Positions 8,981-19,298 are shown, numbered from the stretch's first letter. The stretch is 35,549 nt of DNA from an uncultured Prochlorococcus sp. (GCA_902538225.1 CACBEF010000010.1:1-35549), one strand, 5' to 3'. The notes: generated by a model not told the origin, from the sequence alone. A program made the numbers and translations.

Positions 8981-10807
8981 ATGTCTCAGCAAATTATCAT
9001 CGCTGAGCAGGCTCGAATAGCAGCACTACTCACAGATGATCGAGTTGATGAATTAGTCGTCGCACAAGGTCAATATCAAATTGGCGATATTTTTTTAGGA
9101 ACAGTTGAAAATGTTCTCCCGGGTATTGATGCCGCTTTTATAAATATTGGAGAAAGTGAGAAAAATGGATTCATTCATGTTTCAGATTTAGGTCCACTAA
9201 GACTTAAAAAAGGGACATTTGGAATAACTGAATTACTAGAACCAAAGCAAAAAGTTTTAGTACAGGTAATAAAGGAACCCACAGGATCTAAAGGTCCCAG
9301 ACTAACCGGGAGCATTTCGATCCCAGGAAAATATCTGATATTACAGCCATATGGCCAAGGAGTAAATATTTCAAGAAAAATAAATACAGAAACAGAACGA
9401 AGCCGTTTGAAAGCTCTTGGGGTTTTAATAAAACCACCCAGCACAGGCTTGTTATTTAGAACAGAGGCTGAAAAAATAAAAGAAGAACTTCTAATTGAAG
9501 ATTTAGAACAATTAACTCAACAATGGGAAAATATACTAAAAATTTCTGAAGCTTCTAATCCGCCTAATTTAATAAAAAGAGATGATGATTTCTCTCTTAA
9601 GATCTTGAGAGATTATATTAAAGAATCAACTAAAAGTATAATTATTGATAGTAAATTTTCAGTTGCAAGGGCAAAAGATTTTTTAATAAATTATGAATCT
9701 GATATAGATATTGAATTTCATGATAACAGTTTAAACCAACATATTTTCGAAAAGTACGAAATTAGGAAGACAATTCAAAAAGCTCTCCAGCCGAGAGTAG
9801 ATCTTCCTTCGGGAGGTTATATCATTATCGAACCTACTGAAGCTTTAACAGTAATCGATGTAAACTCTGGATCATTTACAAGATCCGCAAACTCAAGACA
9901 AACCGTTTTGTGGACAAACTGCGAAGCAGCAGTTGAAATCTCAAGGCAAATGAAATTAAGAAATATTGGTGGAGTTATAGTAATAGATTTTATTGATATG
10001 GAATCTAGAAGAGATCAATTTCAGTTACTTGAGCATTTTACCTCAGCAATAAAAGATGATTCTGCTAGGCCTCAAATAGCTCAGCTTACTGAATTAGGCT
10101 TAGTAGAGTTAACCAGAAAAAGACAAGGTCAAAATATATATGAATTATTCGGTAAAAAATGTTCTGCATGCGATGGTACCGGACATGTAGAAAATATTTT
10201 AAATCACGAAATTTCTAACTTCAAAATTAAAAATATTGAAAATAAATCTAATCAATCAAACAATCTAAAAGCTATAGATACAGATACTTATCAATCAACT
10301 GATGAGCAGGAAAAAATAATTGACAAGGAATTAATTAACTCCAAAGATCTAAATAAAGAGAATTCTTCTAATAAAAAAGAAAAAGAGAATGATAATGATA
10401 ATTTGATCCAATCAAATTCAAAAGAAAAAAATATAATAACAGTTGATCTTACAGATGAAGAAAAAATTGTTTTCAGTCAATTAGGTATTAATCCACTTAT
10501 AAAGTTAGGTAAAGAATATCTCACCAGCAATAATTTTGTGCTCTTAAAAGAAAGTAATAAAGAGACGGAAAAACCCTTAGATAATAAAAAAACAAAAGCA
10601 AAACAAATTAAAAAAATCACAAAATCGGGAGAAGATAAGATTCAAATTAAAATTGAAGCAAATGCAAATTCTAAAGATAAATCAACAAATAAAACTAATG
10701 AAAATAATGAAGTCGTATTTACAGATCAAAAGGGTGAAACTGAACTTACAGATGAGCTAAACAATGCAAGAAAAAAAAGAAGAAGATCTTCAGCAAGCAT
10801 TGAATAA
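8981..10807 (+). CDS. rne: Ribonuclease E
   Basis: A 608-residue endoribonuclease that starts mRNA decay and processes stable RNAs. The S1 domain lies at about residues 25-110 ([23 protein letters not shown]). The DNase I-like catalytic domain has the metal ligands D293 ([10 protein letters not shown]) and D336 (VIDFIDME), spaced 43 apart as in E. coli. The zinc-link is C394-SAC397. The ~200-residue tail is Lys/Asn/Glu-rich and disordered-looking, with a conserved island [14 protein letters not shown] (~494-507). It ends in [10 protein letters not shown] (597-606), matching the arginine-rich nonapeptide by which cyanobacterial RNase E binds polynucleotide phosphorylase. It is shorter than E. 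coli RNase E, as is normal for the phylum. The last 44 bases also encode the start of rnhB. Confidence 0.96.
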   Translation: MSQQIIIAEQARIAALLTDDRVDELVVAQGQYQIGDIFLGTVENVLPGIDAAFINIGESEKNGFIHVSDLGPLRLKKGTFGITELLEPKQKVLVQVIKEPTGSKGPRLTGSISIPGKYLILQPYGQGVNISRKINTETERSRLKALGVLIKPPSTGLLFRTEAEKIKEELLIEDLEQLTQQWENILKISEASNPPNLIKRDDDFSLKILRDYIKESTKSIIIDSKFSVARAKDFLINYESDIDIEFHDNSLNQHIFEKYEIRKTIQKALQPRVDLPSGGYIIIEPTEALTVIDVNSGSFTRSANSRQTVLWTNCEAAVEISRQMKLRNIGGVIVIDFIDMESRRDQFQLLEHFTSAIKDDSARPQIAQLTELGLVELTRKRQGQNIYELFGKKCSACDGTGHVENILNHEISNFKIKNIENKSNQSNNLKAIDTDTYQSTDEQEKIIDKELINSKDLNKENSSNKKEKENDNDNLIQSNSKEKNIITVDLTDEEKIVFSQLGINPLIKLGKEYLTSNNFVLLKESNKETEKPLDNKKTKAKQIKKITKSGEDKIQIKIEANANSKDKSTNKTNENNEVVFTDQKGETELTDELNNARKKRRRSSASIE

Positions 10808-11381
10808 AGTATTAGAAGTTGGAATAGATGAAGTTGGAAGGGGAGCGATTTTTGGTCCAGTTTTTGCAGCAGCTGTAGTATTAACTGAAAAAAATAAATT
10901 AATCTTAAAACAATTTGGTGTTACAGATAGTAAAAAACTAACTCCCAAAAAAAGAAAATTACTTTTACCAAAAATTTTATTACTCTCTTCAGATTATGGA
11001 ATTGGGCAATCTTCGGCCAGAGAAATAGATAAGTTAGGTATCAGGGTTGCGACAGAACTTTCAATGATAAGAGCTTTAAAAAAATTAAAAAAAAAGCCAT
11101 CTGAATTAATAATTGATGGTCCCTTATTATTAAGGCCATGGAACGGAATTCAGAAAAACATAATAGCTGGAGACTCAAAGTTTATCTCGATAGCTTCAGC
11201 AAGCATAGTTGCCAAAGTTTCTCGTGACAATCTAATGGAGAGGTTAGAAAAAAAATACTCAGGATACTTGATATTTAAAAATAAAGGTTATGGAACCAGA
11301 GAGCATCTTTCATTAATCAAAAAAAATGGAATAACTAAACTTCATAGGAAAAGTTTTTTAAAGAAATCAAATCTTATTTAA
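10764..11381 (+). CDS. rnhB: Ribonuclease HII
   Basis: A 205-residue enzyme that removes ribonucleotides and RNA primers from DNA-RNA hybrids. The active-site motif GIDEVGRG gives D22 and E23. TDSKKL, the later LIIDGP aspartate and [20 protein letters not shown] follow in the expected order, then KNKGYGT near the end. Length is normal. The ATG at 10764 overlaps rne by 44 bases in another frame; the only other nearby start is a TTG at 10800, which would leave 8 residues before IDEVGRG. The upstream ATG adds a charged, poorly conserved-looking leader, so either start is possible. Translational coupling to rne is likely. The 3' end overlaps the opposing DUF1997 gene by 15 bases. Confidence 0.95.
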   Translation: MQEKKEEDLQQALNKVLEVGIDEVGRGAIFGPVFAAAVVLTEKNKLILKQFGVTDSKKLTPKKRKLLLPKILLLSSDYGIGQSSAREIDKLGIRVATELSMIRALKKLKKKPSELIIDGPLLLRPWNGIQKNIIAGDSKFISIASASIVAKVSRDNLMERLEKKYSGYLIFKNKGYGTREHLSLIKKNGITKLHRKSFLKKSNLI

Positions 11382-11885
11382 TTTACACCAATCTAAAAAA
11401 TCTTTTACGAGTTGCTGTTGAACCCTTGACTTTATACCTAAAAGAATCCCATTTAATACCGAATGACCAGTAGATTCCAAAATTCTCCTTGGAACCAGCT
11501 TCAGTAGAGGGGGTTGGCTTACAGATACTCCAAGAAGCGCCTCACCTTCTAAACCAACATCAGTTGCTTCCAAATTCGCTTTCAAAATAAGATTAAAATC
11601 ATCAATCATCCCCAAACCATCCAATGTACTTTCAAGGGCACTCATTTTTAAAATTCCATCTTTATTTTCTACCGCAATTGAGACAACAGGATTAATATCT
11701 AATTGGAAAACCTTAAAACTTGTTACTGTATACTTATATCTACCTACTCCTTCAGGTACTAATTTTTTGGAGTCAAGCATTGCTCCAACAACTCTTTCTT
11801 CTTCCAAAAGATATTTAGAAAGATATTCTTTATTACGTGTTACAGAAAGCCTGAGTTTCTGTTTAGCATCAAAAGACAATAGCAT
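11367..11885 (-). CDS. DUF1997 family protein
   Basis: A 172-residue soluble protein without signal peptide or membrane segment. It shows alternating beta-strands ([65 protein letters not shown]) and a C-terminal helix ([27 protein letters not shown]). This matches the DUF1997 family of cyanobacteria and plants, which looks like a START/SRPBCC-type lipid-binding fold; the fold statement is inference. The function is unknown. Its stop lies inside the 3' end of rnhB, and its start is 52 bases from divergent pheA, so both promoters share a tiny spacer or lie in coding sequence. Confidence 0.82.
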   Translation of the reverse strand: MLLSFDAKQKLRLSVTRNKEYLSKYLLEEERVVGAMLDSKKLVPEGVGRYKYTVTSFKVFQLDINPVVSIAVENKDGILKMSALESTLDGLGMIDDFNLILKANLEATDVGLEGEALLGVSVSQPPLLKLVPRRILESTGHSVLNGILLGIKSRVQQQLVKDFLDWCKLNKI

Positions 11886-11937
11886 TTTCTATATTCCTCC
11901 AATGCTTATTTGATCTCTTTTTTTTTTACAATTAATC

Positions 11938-12783
11938 ATGCGCAAACAAGTTGCATATTTAGGTCCTCAAGGAACATACGCAGAAAAAGCAGCCCATATA
12001 TTATCAAAGCTTGCCAATTTTCAGACACCTATATTTGTACCATGTAATGGGTTACATTCGGTCATTAAATCAATAGCGTACAACAATTGTGATGCTGCTG
12101 TAGTCCCTATAGAAAATTCTGTAGAAGGGGGAGTTACAGCTACTCTGGATGCCCTTTGGAAATTCCCTGAAATTTTTATAAATAAAGCAATTGTTTTACC
12201 TATAAAACATGCATTAATTAGTGATGGAGAACTTTCAAACATTTCAGAAGTATTATCTCATCCTCAAGCATTAGCTCAATGTTCAGAATGGTTATCTGAG
12301 AATCTTCCAAATGCAATTCCTCTCCCAACAAATTCAACATCAGAAGCTGTCAATATGATCAAGGGGAGTAAATTCAGAGCTGCTATCGGTTCAAAATCGT
12401 TAATTCAAATTGAAGGACTTAAAGAATTAGCTTTTCCTATTAATGATGTTCCAGGTAATTGCACTAGATTTGTTTTATTGAGCAAGGAATCAAATTCAAA
12501 TTTAGCTAATATTGCCAGTTTTGCATTCTCATTAATTTCAAATAAACCAGGTGCTTTGCTTAAAGCTATAAACTATATTGCAGATTTTGGATTTAATATG
12601 AGTAAAATTGAATCTAGACCTTCAAAAAGAGAATTAGGTGAATATATAATTTATGTTGATTTAGAAATCAATGATCAAAATAGCATTAAAAATTTTCTTG
12701 AATTAAAAAATAAGTTAAAGCCACTTTGCAAGAATTTTGTAGACTTTGGAAATTATCTTTCTGAAAATATTGAACTAGATTAA
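11938..12783 (+). CDS. pheA: Prephenate dehydratase with ACT domain
   Basis: A 281-residue enzyme converting prephenate to phenylpyruvate in phenylalanine synthesis. The catalytic domain opens with VAYLGPQGTYAEKAA, carries VVPIENSVEGGV (56-66) and ends with the catalytic TRF motif (T176-R177-F178). The ACT regulatory domain follows, with GALLKA (205-210) and ESRPSK (225-230), the residues that bind phenylalanine for feedback inhibition. There is no chorismate mutase domain, so it is the monofunctional form. Length is typical. The stop lies one base from the stop of the convergent methyltransferase gene. Confidence 0.95.
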   Translation: MRKQVAYLGPQGTYAEKAAHILSKLANFQTPIFVPCNGLHSVIKSIAYNNCDAAVVPIENSVEGGVTATLDALWKFPEIFINKAIVLPIKHALISDGELSNISEVLSHPQALAQCSEWLSENLPNAIPLPTNSTSEAVNMIKGSKFRAAIGSKSLIQIEGLKELAFPINDVPGNCTRFVLLSKESNSNLANIASFAFSLISNKPGALLKAINYIADFGFNMSKIESRPSKRELGEYIIYVDLEINDQNSIKNFLELKNKLKPLCKNFVDFGNYLSENIELD

Positions 12784-12784
12784 T

Positions 12785-13717
12785 TTATCCTCTACATTTA
12801 TAAACTCCAAACTCCATTAAACCTTTTCTAAATGCCCAATTCATGAGAAGTATTGTTGGAATCTCTCTAATCGACTTAACTATGGCAAATGGACCAAGTG
12901 ACAAAATTACTAACGGCCTTCGAATGCCTTCAATAATGGAGTCGTACCATGAAGGATTTGTATATGAATTCCACTTTTCAGAAATAACTCTTCCTGAACT
13001 ATTTTCGTTAGTTCTAAGAATGTGACTAAATTCGTTGATGCTAATAAAATTAGGATGTACCCATTGTTCAAGTAATTGTTTAAGAACTAACTTTTCAAAA
13101 AATGATGGGGGGTATGCCTTGAGGTCTCTTGAGTTCCAATCAGCCAAAGCGAAAAACCCTCCAGGTCTTAGAGTTCTCAGCATTTCATCTGCAAACCTAG
13201 TTTTATCATTCATGTGTGCACCAGCCTCAACACTCCAGACGGCATCAAATGATCCATCTTCAAATTTTAAATCCAAAGCATCCATAACTTGGAAGTTGCA
13301 ATTTAGCCCATCAGGAGTAAGTTCTCTTGCTCTTTTAACTTGAGCCTGACTAATTGTAATGCCAGTGACATTAAACCCATAATATTCTGCAAGAATCCTA
13401 GAGCTTCCCCCTATTCCACAACCTACATCAAGAATTCTTGATCCCTGCGGTAATTTATCTAAACCACTCCATTTGACTAATTCATGAACAAACTGAACTT
13501 TAGCCTTTCTAAAATCAATATTATTTTGTCCTGAGGGATAAAAACCCAAATGTATATGTTCTCCCCATAATCTCTCAAGTAATTTGTCCTGAGTCCAAGC
13601 ATCATATGCAGAAGCTACTGTACCGGAAGAAATATATTTTCTAGCATTTTTTCTCCATATTATCGCTAGGACTAGAAACAATAAAAATATTAAAAAAAAA
13701 AGTAATAATTCAAGCAT
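12785..13717 (-). CDS. 2-methyl-6-phytyl/solanyl-benzoquinol (MPBQ/MSBQ) methyltransferase
   Basis: A 310-residue SAM methyltransferase with an N-terminal membrane helix (residues 1-21). Motif I is ILDVGCGIGGSS (95-106), followed by GITISQAQVKRA and VWSVEAGAHM. The spacing, the WGEHIHLGFY segment and the C-terminal KSIREIPTILLM match the Synechocystis MPBQ/MSBQ methyltransferase as I remember it. That enzyme methylates the prenylated benzoquinol ring on the way to plastoquinone and tocopherol at the membrane. Plastoquinone is the essential product; whether this organism makes tocopherol cannot be read. The start codon abuts the stop of the LON-domain gene with no gap, so it is probably translated from the extended ribosomal transcript. 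Confidence 0.88.
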   Translation of the reverse strand: MLELLLFFLIFLLFLVLAIIWRKNARKYISSGTVASAYDAWTQDKLLERLWGEHIHLGFYPSGQNNIDFRKAKVQFVHELVKWSGLDKLPQGSRILDVGCGIGGSSRILAEYYGFNVTGITISQAQVKRARELTPDGLNCNFQVMDALDLKFEDGSFDAVWSVEAGAHMNDKTRFADEMLRTLRPGGFFALADWNSRDLKAYPPSFFEKLVLKQLLEQWVHPNFISINEFSHILRTNENSSGRVISEKWNSYTNPSWYDSIIEGIRRPLVILSLGPFAIVKSIREIPTILLMNWAFRKGLMEFGVYKCRG

Positions 13718-14374
13718 TTAATTTTCTTTTATATCAGGAAAACTCTCTTTCAATGCTGTTCTTGCTGCAAGTTGTTTTCTTGTATGATCAAGCATTTCAT
13801 ATTCTCTTTGCAAACGGGTAAAAGTATTTCTCTCTTCAAGAAGTCTTTGCTGTTCTTCCGCAACAGGACCGCCCAAATGAGCTCCTATCCAAAATGATAA
13901 GTCCATTGGGGTATCAGGTAATTTATCAGGTAGATTTTTTTTTGTATTAGTCAATTTACTCGTTAAATTAATAACATCACTAAGTGCTTCTTTTACTGAA
14001 TCTTTTAGAGAATCTAATTTTTTAAGGTCATCAATATTATCATCACTAATCCAACTAACCATCGCAGAACAAAATGGCGTCGAACGGGTAATTTCTAAGA
14101 CTTCAAATCTTTGTTGGCCGAGTGTGATAATATTGCTTCTTCCATCCTCTGCAGTTTGATGTTTTAGAATTTGTGCGCAACATCCAACATTAGCCATACT
14201 TTTAGTAGTTGGATCCCACTTAATCACTCCAAACATAGAATCGCTTTCAAGAACAGATTGGAGCATAATCCTATATCTCGATTCAAAAATATGTAAAGGC
14301 AATACTTCTTGAGGGAAAAGGACTACCTCTGGCAAAGGAAATAAAGGTAATTCCCTTACTGAGAGTTCTCCCAT
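13718..14374 (-). CDS. LON substrate-binding domain protein
   Basis: A 218-residue protein corresponding to only the N-terminal domain of Lon protease: LPLFPLPEVVLFPQEVLPLHIFE.RYR..L near the start, then DSMFGVIKW, ITLGQQRFEVLEI and a helical C-terminal part with MDLSFWIGAHL. There is no AAA+ or protease domain, so it cannot be Lon itself. Stand-alone LON-domain proteins are widespread in cyanobacteria and their biochemical role is unclear; substrate recognition is inference. It lies 56 bases after rpsJ and directly abuts the methyltransferase gene, at the end of the str-type ribosomal cluster. Confidence 0.9.
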   Translation of the reverse strand: MGELSVRELPLFPLPEVVLFPQEVLPLHIFESRYRIMLQSVLESDSMFGVIKWDPTTKSMANVGCCAQILKHQTAEDGRSNIITLGQQRFEVLEITRSTPFCSAMVSWISDDNIDDLKKLDSLKDSVKEALSDVINLTSKLTNTKKNLPDKLPDTPMDLSFWIGAHLGGPVAEEQQRLLEERNTFTRLQREYEMLDHTRKQLAARTALKESFPDIKEN

Positions 14375-14430
14375 TTAAACCTCATTTCATTTTTTTTATA
14401 CTAAACAATTTAGGACGGTTTCGGGATTTA

Positions 14431-14751
14431 TTAAAGTTTAACTTCTATATCTACACCACTAGGGAGATCTAATTTCATTAAAGCATCAATAGTTTTTGCA
14501 GAAGGACTGTAAATATCTATTATTCTTCGATGTGTTCTTGTTTCAAAATGCTCTCTAGAATCTTTATCAACATGTGGTGATCTTAGGACACAATAAATCT
14601 TCCTTTTAGTAGGTAAAGGTATTGGGCCTATAGCTGAGGCAGAAGTAGTATCTGCAGTTTGGATGATTTTGTCGCAAGATAAATCAAGCATTCTTCTATC
14701 AAATGCTTTGAGCCTTATTCTTATTTTTTGTTGTGCAATTGATGCAGTCAT
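14431..14751 (-). CDS. rpsJ: 30S ribosomal protein S10
   Basis: A 106-residue protein beginning [20 protein letters not shown]. An upstream in-frame ATG at 14781 would add ten residues ([10 protein letters not shown]) unlike any S10, and that start would lie inside the 14773-14798 hairpin, so I chose 14751. Typical S10 features follow: [36 protein letters not shown] and the C-terminal [12 protein letters not shown]10 is a 30S head protein and the NusE component of transcription antitermination complexes. In cyanobacteria it sits at the end of the str cluster after tuf, as here, rather than heading the S10 operon. No Shine-Dalgarno sequence is evident. Confidence 0.96.
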   Translation of the reverse strand: MTASIAQQKIRIRLKAFDRRMLDLSCDKIIQTADTTSASAIGPIPLPTKRKIYCVLRSPHVDKDSREHFETRTHRRIIDIYSPSAKTIDALMKLDLPSGVDIEVKL

Positions 14752-14772
14752 AGTGTCAAATAACTTGTAGTA

Positions 14773-14798
14773 AAGGGTCATTGATTAAAATGACCCTT
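14773..14798 (-). promoter_or_regulatory. 10-bp perfect hairpin between tuf and rpsJ
   Basis: AAGGGTCATT (14773-14782) pairs perfectly with AATGACCCTT (14789-14798) around a 6-base loop. It includes four G-C pairs, unusual in this A/T-rich DNA. It lies 53 bases after the tuf stop and 21 bases before the rpsJ ATG in the direction of transcription. No U-run follows, so a simple terminator is unlikely; an RNA-processing site, attenuator or mRNA-protecting structure is inferred. Confidence 0.6.
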
Positions 14799-14851
14799 AT
14801 CCTTAAACCTATATTAAATGATTGAGGTTGAATTTTTAATATTCAAATTTA

Positions 14852-16051
14852 TTATTTGAGAATTTTAGAAACAACTCCAGCACCGATAGTACGTCCACCT
14901 TCACGTATTGCGAATCGCATACCTTGTTCAATAGCTACTGGACAAATTAGTTCTCCAGTCATCTTAATTCTGTCTCCTGGCATCACCATTTCAACATTAG
15001 AGCCATCATCTGAGGTAAATGCTGTTATTTGACCTGTCACATCAGTTGTTCTGATGTAGAACTGGGGTCTATATCCTGCAAAGAAAGGAGTATGTCTTCC
15101 GCCCTCTTCTTTTTTGAGAACATAAACTTCTCCTTCAAACTGAGTATGGGGAGTAATAGATCCTTTCTTCACAAGAACCATTCCTCTCTCAATATCTTCT
15201 TTCTGGACACCCCTTAAAAGTAAACCAACATTGTCACCAGCCATACCTTCGTCAAGAAGTTTTCGGAACATTTCAACTCCAGTAACAGTTGTTAGTCTTG
15301 TATCTCTTATTCCAACTATTTCTACCTCTTCTCCAACCTTAACTTTACCTCTCTCAATTCTTCCAGTAGCAACAGTTCCTCTACCAGTAATCGAGAAAAC
15401 ATCTTCAACTGCCATCAAGAATGGTTTATCAACTTCTCTTTCTGGTTCAGGAATGCTAGCGTCAACTGCTTTCATTAATTCTTCAATCTTTGATTCCCAA
15501 GTAGAATCACCTTCGAGAGCTTTTAAACCTGAAACTTGAACAATAGGAATGTCATCTCCGGGGAAGTCATAACTATCTAACAGTTCCCTAATTTCCATTT
15601 CGACAAGTTCAATAATTTCTTCATCATCGACCATATCGCACTTATTAAGAGCAACTACAAGAGCAGGGACTCCAACCTGTTTAGCTAAAAGAATATGCTC
15701 TTTTGTCTGAGCCATAGGACCATCTGTAGCTGCGCAAACTAGAATAGCTCCATCCATTTGGGCGGCACCTGTGATCATATTTTTCACATAATCAGCATGT
15801 CCTGGGCAATCAACATGAGCATAATGTCTGCCTTCAGTTTCATATTCCACATGAGCTGTATTAATCGTAATGCCACGCTCTCTTTCTTCAGGAGCACCAT
15901 CAATGTCTCCATAATCTTGAGCTTGAGCTTGACCTTTTTTAGCTAATACATTTGTAATAGCAGCTGTTAGTGTTGTTTTTCCATGATCAACATGGCCAAT
16001 AGTACCTATGTTGACATGTGGTTTGTTTCTTTCGAACTTCTCGCGAGCCAT
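14852..16051 (-). CDS. tuf: Elongation factor Tu
   Basis: A 399-residue GTPase that delivers aminoacyl-tRNA to the ribosomal A site. G1 GHVDHGKT spans residues 19-26, with RGITI (effector region), DCPGHADY (G3) and NKCD (G4) following. Domains II and III are complete to [15 protein letters not shown]. Length is normal for cyanobacteria. It follows fusA after a 45-base spacer and precedes rpsJ. It is the only tuf seen in the window. Confidence 0.98.
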
Positions 16052-16096
16052 TTTGAATTAAAGAATCGAGGGTTTAAGAGTGTTTTAGTTTAGAGA

Positions 16097-18172
16097 TCAG
16101 GAATTGCCCTGATTCTTGGAAATGATAGCTTCAGCAACATTACGAGGAACTTCCTCATAATTTGCGAACTCCATTGAAAATATACCCCGACCTTGAGTCA
16201 TCGATCGGAGTTGAGTGGCATAACCGAACATTTCGGCTAAGGGCACTTTGGCCTGTACCTTAGACAATCCATCATCAACAGATTGTCCTTCTACTTGACC
16301 TCTTCTGGAAGAGAGGTCACCAATTACAGATCCAAGAAAGTCGTCAGGACTTTCGACCTCAACTTTCATCATAGGCTCTAAAAGGACAGGATTACATTTT
16401 TTAACCCCGTCTTTAAAAGCCATTGAACCTGCAATTTTGAAGGCCATTTCAGATGAGTCTACATCGTGGAATGAACCATCGACTAGTGTTACTTTTACAT
16501 CAATGAGTGGATAACCGGCAAGAACACCAGATTCACAGGTCTCTTTCATTCCATTAGATGCAGGACCAATATACTCTTTTGGTACAGCTCCACCAACAAT
16601 TTTGTTTACAAATTCAAAACCTTTACCAACTTCAGCAGGTTCCATTTCAATAATTACATGACCATATTGACCTTTACCTCCAGTCTGTCTTGCATATTTA
16701 CCTTCACCTTTGGAACTAGACCTAATAGTTTCTCTATATGAAACCTGTGGAGCTCCTATATTTGCTTCAACTTTAAATTCCCTTAACATTCTGTCAACGA
16801 GGATTTCTAAGTGCAACTCACCCATACCTGCAATAACAGTTTGATTTGTCTCGGGATCTGTACTTACCCTAAAAGTTGGATCCTCTTCAGACAAAGCAGT
16901 TAAAGCTTTTGATAATTTTTCCATATCTCCTTTAGTTTTTGGCTCAACAGCTACTGAGATAACTGGTTCAGGGATAAACAATGTCTCCAAAACTATTGGA
17001 TCTTCTGAGTTACACAAAGTATCACCAGTAGTTGTGTTCTTAAGACCTAATACAGCTCCTAAATCCCCAGCCCTCAATTCATCAACCTCCTCTCTTTCGT
17101 CAGCCTTAAGAATCACTAATCTAGAAATTCTCTCTTTAGCATCCTTAGTAGAATTCATTACATAACTTCCCTTAGAAAGAACACCCGAATACATTCTTAC
17201 AAAAGTTAGTTTCCCATAGGGATCTGACATTACTTTGAAAGCTAAGGCACTGAAAGGAGCATTATCATCTGAAGGCCTAACATCTTCTTTACCACTTGGC
17301 AAAACGCCTTGTATTGGTTTTACATCAACTGGAGCTGGCAAGTAATCAACTACAGCGTCTAATACAAGTTGGACACCCTTATTCTTAAAAGCTGAACCGC
17401 ATAGTACTGGAACCAATCCATGTTTTAAAACCCCTTCTCTAATACCTTTTTTGAGTTGTTCTTCAGATAATTCTCCTGTTTCGAGAAATATTTCTATTAA
17501 CTCTTCATCATTTTCTGCGACACTTTCCATTAACTTATTTCTCCACTCAGCAGCTTCCTCCTCCATGTCAGATGGAATTGGTGCTTCTTCAATATCAGTA
17601 CCTAAATCGTTTTTGTAAAGATATGCTTTGTTGGCAACTAAATCAATAATGCCTGTGAGATCACCTTCAGCTCCAATAGGTAACTGGATCGGAAGTGCAT
17701 TTGCCTTTAGTCGATCTTTAATTTGCTCATTAACCTTTAAAAAATCTGCACCAGTTCTGTCCATTTTATTGACAAAAACCATTCTTGGAACAGAGTATCT
17801 ATCTGCTTGACGCCAAACCGTTTCGGATTGAGGTTGAACTCCGCCAACTGCGCAAAATACAGCTATGACTCCATCCAAGACACGCATTGATCTTTCAACT
17901 TCAATAGTAAAGTCAACGTGACCAGGAGTATCAATAATATTAATCCTATGATCTTGCCAACTAGTAGATATTGCAGCAGCAGTAATAGTTATTCCTCTTT
18001 CTCTTTCTTGAGCCATCCAATCTGTTACAGCAGCACCATCATGAACCTCTCCTATCTTATGAACTACACCTGAATAAAACAAAATCCTTTCAGTTGTTGT
18101 TGTCTTACCTGCATCAATATGAGCGGCTATACCTATATTCCTTACTCGTTCTAGGGGAAAGTCGCGTGCCAA
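16097..18172 (-). CDS. fusA: Elongation factor G
   Basis: A 691-residue translocase GTPase. G1 AHIDAGKT spans residues 17-24, with [13 protein letters not shown] and NKMD following. Domains II-V are complete ([28 protein letters not shown], and the C-terminal [12 protein letters not shown]). It moves tRNA and mRNA through the ribosome after peptide bond formation. It sits 96 bases after rpsG and ahead of tuf in the str cluster. Length is standard. Confidence 0.98.
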   Translation of the reverse strand: MARDFPLERVRNIGIAAHIDAGKTTTTERILFYSGVVHKIGEVHDGAAVTDWMAQERERGITITAAAISTSWQDHRINIIDTPGHVDFTIEVERSMRVLDGVIAVFCAVGGVQPQSETVWRQADRYSVPRMVFVNKMDRTGADFLKVNEQIKDRLKANALPIQLPIGAEGDLTGIIDLVANKAYLYKNDLGTDIEEAPIPSDMEEEAAEWRNKLMESVAENDEELIEIFLETGELSEEQLKKGIREGVLKHGLVPVLCGSAFKNKGVQLVLDAVVDYLPAPVDVKPIQGVLPSGKEDVRPSDDNAPFSALAFKVMSDPYGKLTFVRMYSGVLSKGSYVMNSTKDAKERISRLVILKADEREEVDELRAGDLGAVLGLKNTTTGDTLCNSEDPIVLETLFIPEPVISVAVEPKTKGDMEKLSKALTALSEEDPTFRVSTDPETNQTVIAGMGELHLEILVDRMLREFKVEANIGAPQVSYRETIRSSSKGEGKYARQTGGKGQYGHVIIEMEPAEVGKGFEFVNKIVGGAVPKEYIGPASNGMKETCESGVLAGYPLIDVKVTLVDGSFHDVDSSEMAFKIAGSMAFKDGVKKCNPVLLEPMMKVEVESPDDFLGSVIGDLSSRRGQVEGQSVDDGLSKVQAKVPLAEMFGYATQLRSMTQGRGIFSMEFANYEEVPRNVAEAIISKNQGNS

Positions 18173-18268
18173 TTTTAAAGCTCCAAATAAAATAATTTTT
18201 GATAAGTATAGTTCGCCCTAAAAGCAAACTTTAATAATAATAAACTACTTAAGTACCTTTTGATGAAA

Positions 18269-18739
18269 TTAATATCTGTAATGTGCAAAAGCTTTATTAG
18301 CTTCTGCCATTTTATGAGTATCTTCTCTTTTTTTAACGGCACTGCCTGTTTCATTTGCTGCATCCATCAACTCGCCAGCAAGTTTTTGGGACATGCTTTT
18401 TCCATTTCTTGCACGTGAGAATGTAACAAGCCATCTTAATGCCATAGCCGTACCCCTCTCTTGGCGAACTTCCATAGGTACTTGGTATGTTGCACCACCA
18501 ACTCTTCTAGCTCTTACCTCGACAAGAGGAGTAGCATTTTTTACAGCTGTTTCAAATAATTCCACTGCATTCCCACCTGTTCTCTCGCTTATTAAAGAAA
18601 ACGCATCAGACAATATTCTTTGAGCTGTAGATTTTTTACCATGTTTCATCAATCGAGAAATCATCATTGAAGCAAGACGACTATTAAATTGAGGATCAGG
18701 AAGAACTGGTCTTTTTACTGCTGCATTACGACGTGACAT
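18269..18739 (-). CDS. rpsG: 30S ribosomal protein S7
   Basis: A 156-residue protein, beginning [18 protein letters not shown] and ending [13 protein letters not shown], both typical of S7. The central [12 protein letters not shown] and RWL motifs are intact. S7 nucleates assembly of the 30S head by binding 16S rRNA and, in E. coli, represses its own operon. It lies 26 bases after rpsL and before fusA. Confidence 0.98.
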   Translation of the reverse strand: MSRRNAAVKRPVLPDPQFNSRLASMMISRLMKHGKKSTAQRILSDAFSLISERTGGNAVELFETAVKNATPLVEVRARRVGGATYQVPMEVRQERGTAMALRWLVTFSRARNGKSMSQKLAGELMDAANETGSAVKKREDTHKMAEANKAFAHYRY

Positions 18740-18765
18740 GTTTTAAAAAAAATGATGTTTACAAA

Positions 18766-19140
18766 TTAATCTTTTGGAGCCTTTGCTCCATACTTAGATC
18801 TGGATTGACGTCTATCTTTGACTCCAGCCGTATCTAAAGTTCCTCTTATTATATGATATCTAACTCCAGGCAAATCCTTGACTCTTCCACCCCTAAGTAG
18901 TACTACAGAATGTTCTTGCAAATTATGTCCAATCCCAGGAATATAAGCCGTTACCTCGAAACCAGAAGTTAATCTAACCCTAGCAACTTTTCTCAAAGCT
19001 GAATTAGGCTTCTTTGGAGTTGATGTATAGACTCTTGTACATACACCTCTTCTCTCAGGGCAAGCCTTTAATGCAGGAGATTTTGTTTTCTTTGTCAGAC
19101 GTTTTCTTTCTGAACCTACTAATTGCGAGATGGTGGGCAT
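18766..19140 (-). CDS. rpsL: 30S ribosomal protein S12
   Basis: A 124-residue protein, first gene of the str cluster. It contains [17 protein letters not shown], the loop around the decoding site where the lysine after PK governs streptomycin response (wild-type Lys here), and [20 protein letters not shown]. Length is standard. The promoter for the whole minus-strand block must lie in the 195-base spacer shared with the divergent GOGAT gene. Confidence 0.98.
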   Translation of the reverse strand: MPTISQLVGSERKRLTKKTKSPALKACPERRGVCTRVYTSTPKKPNSALRKVARVRLTSGFEVTAYIPGIGHNLQEHSVVLLRGGRVKDLPGVRYHIIRGTLDTAGVKDRRQSRSKYGAKAPKD

Positions 19141-19150
19141 CTATTAAACT

Positions 19151-19174
19151 TAGATAAAAATAAACATTTATCTA
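19151..19174 (-). promoter_or_regulatory. 8-bp inverted repeat in the rpsL leader
   Basis: TAGATAAA (19151-19158) and TTTATCTA (19167-19174) are perfect complements with an 8-base loop, starting 10 bases upstream of the rpsL ATG. In RNA this would form a weak A/U hairpin next to the ribosome-binding region; as DNA it could be an operator. The remaining 160 bases of the spacer are A/T-rich without another clear signal except the TATAAT listed for the divergent gene. Confidence 0.3.
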
Positions 19175-19292
19175 TCATAACCCTTTACGAGCACCAACTA
19201 AAAGTTTTTTAATTATATTTTTTTAAAATTTGTCAAATTAAAATTCTTTGGTAAATATTCATTATCTTTAGATTTATTTTCATATTTATTTT

Positions 19293-19298
19293 TATAAT
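19293..19298 (+). promoter_or_regulatory. Candidate -10 box for the ferredoxin-GOGAT gene
   Basis: A perfect TATAAT lies 37 bases upstream of the ATG at 19336. No good -35 hexamer is present at the standard distance, and in such A/T-rich sequence a chance match is likely, so this is only a candidate. Confidence 0.3.

Noticed and set aside
14752-14781. Ten-residue N-terminal extension of S10 from the ATG at 14781
   Set aside because: [10 protein letters not shown] does not resemble any S10, whose start MTASIAQQ is standard, and the upstream ATG lies in a strong hairpin.
18175-18363. 62-codon minus-strand frame overlapping the 3' end of rpsG and the rpsG-fusA spacer
   Set aside because: It overlaps conserved S7 codons in another frame, is low-complexity Lys/Leu sequence and has no family resemblance.
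19251-19265. Possible NtcA site (GTA-N9-TAT) upstream of ferredoxin-GOGAT
   Set aside because: The consensus is GTA-N8-TAC; spacing and right half-site both deviate, and A/T-rich sequence gives many such matches.
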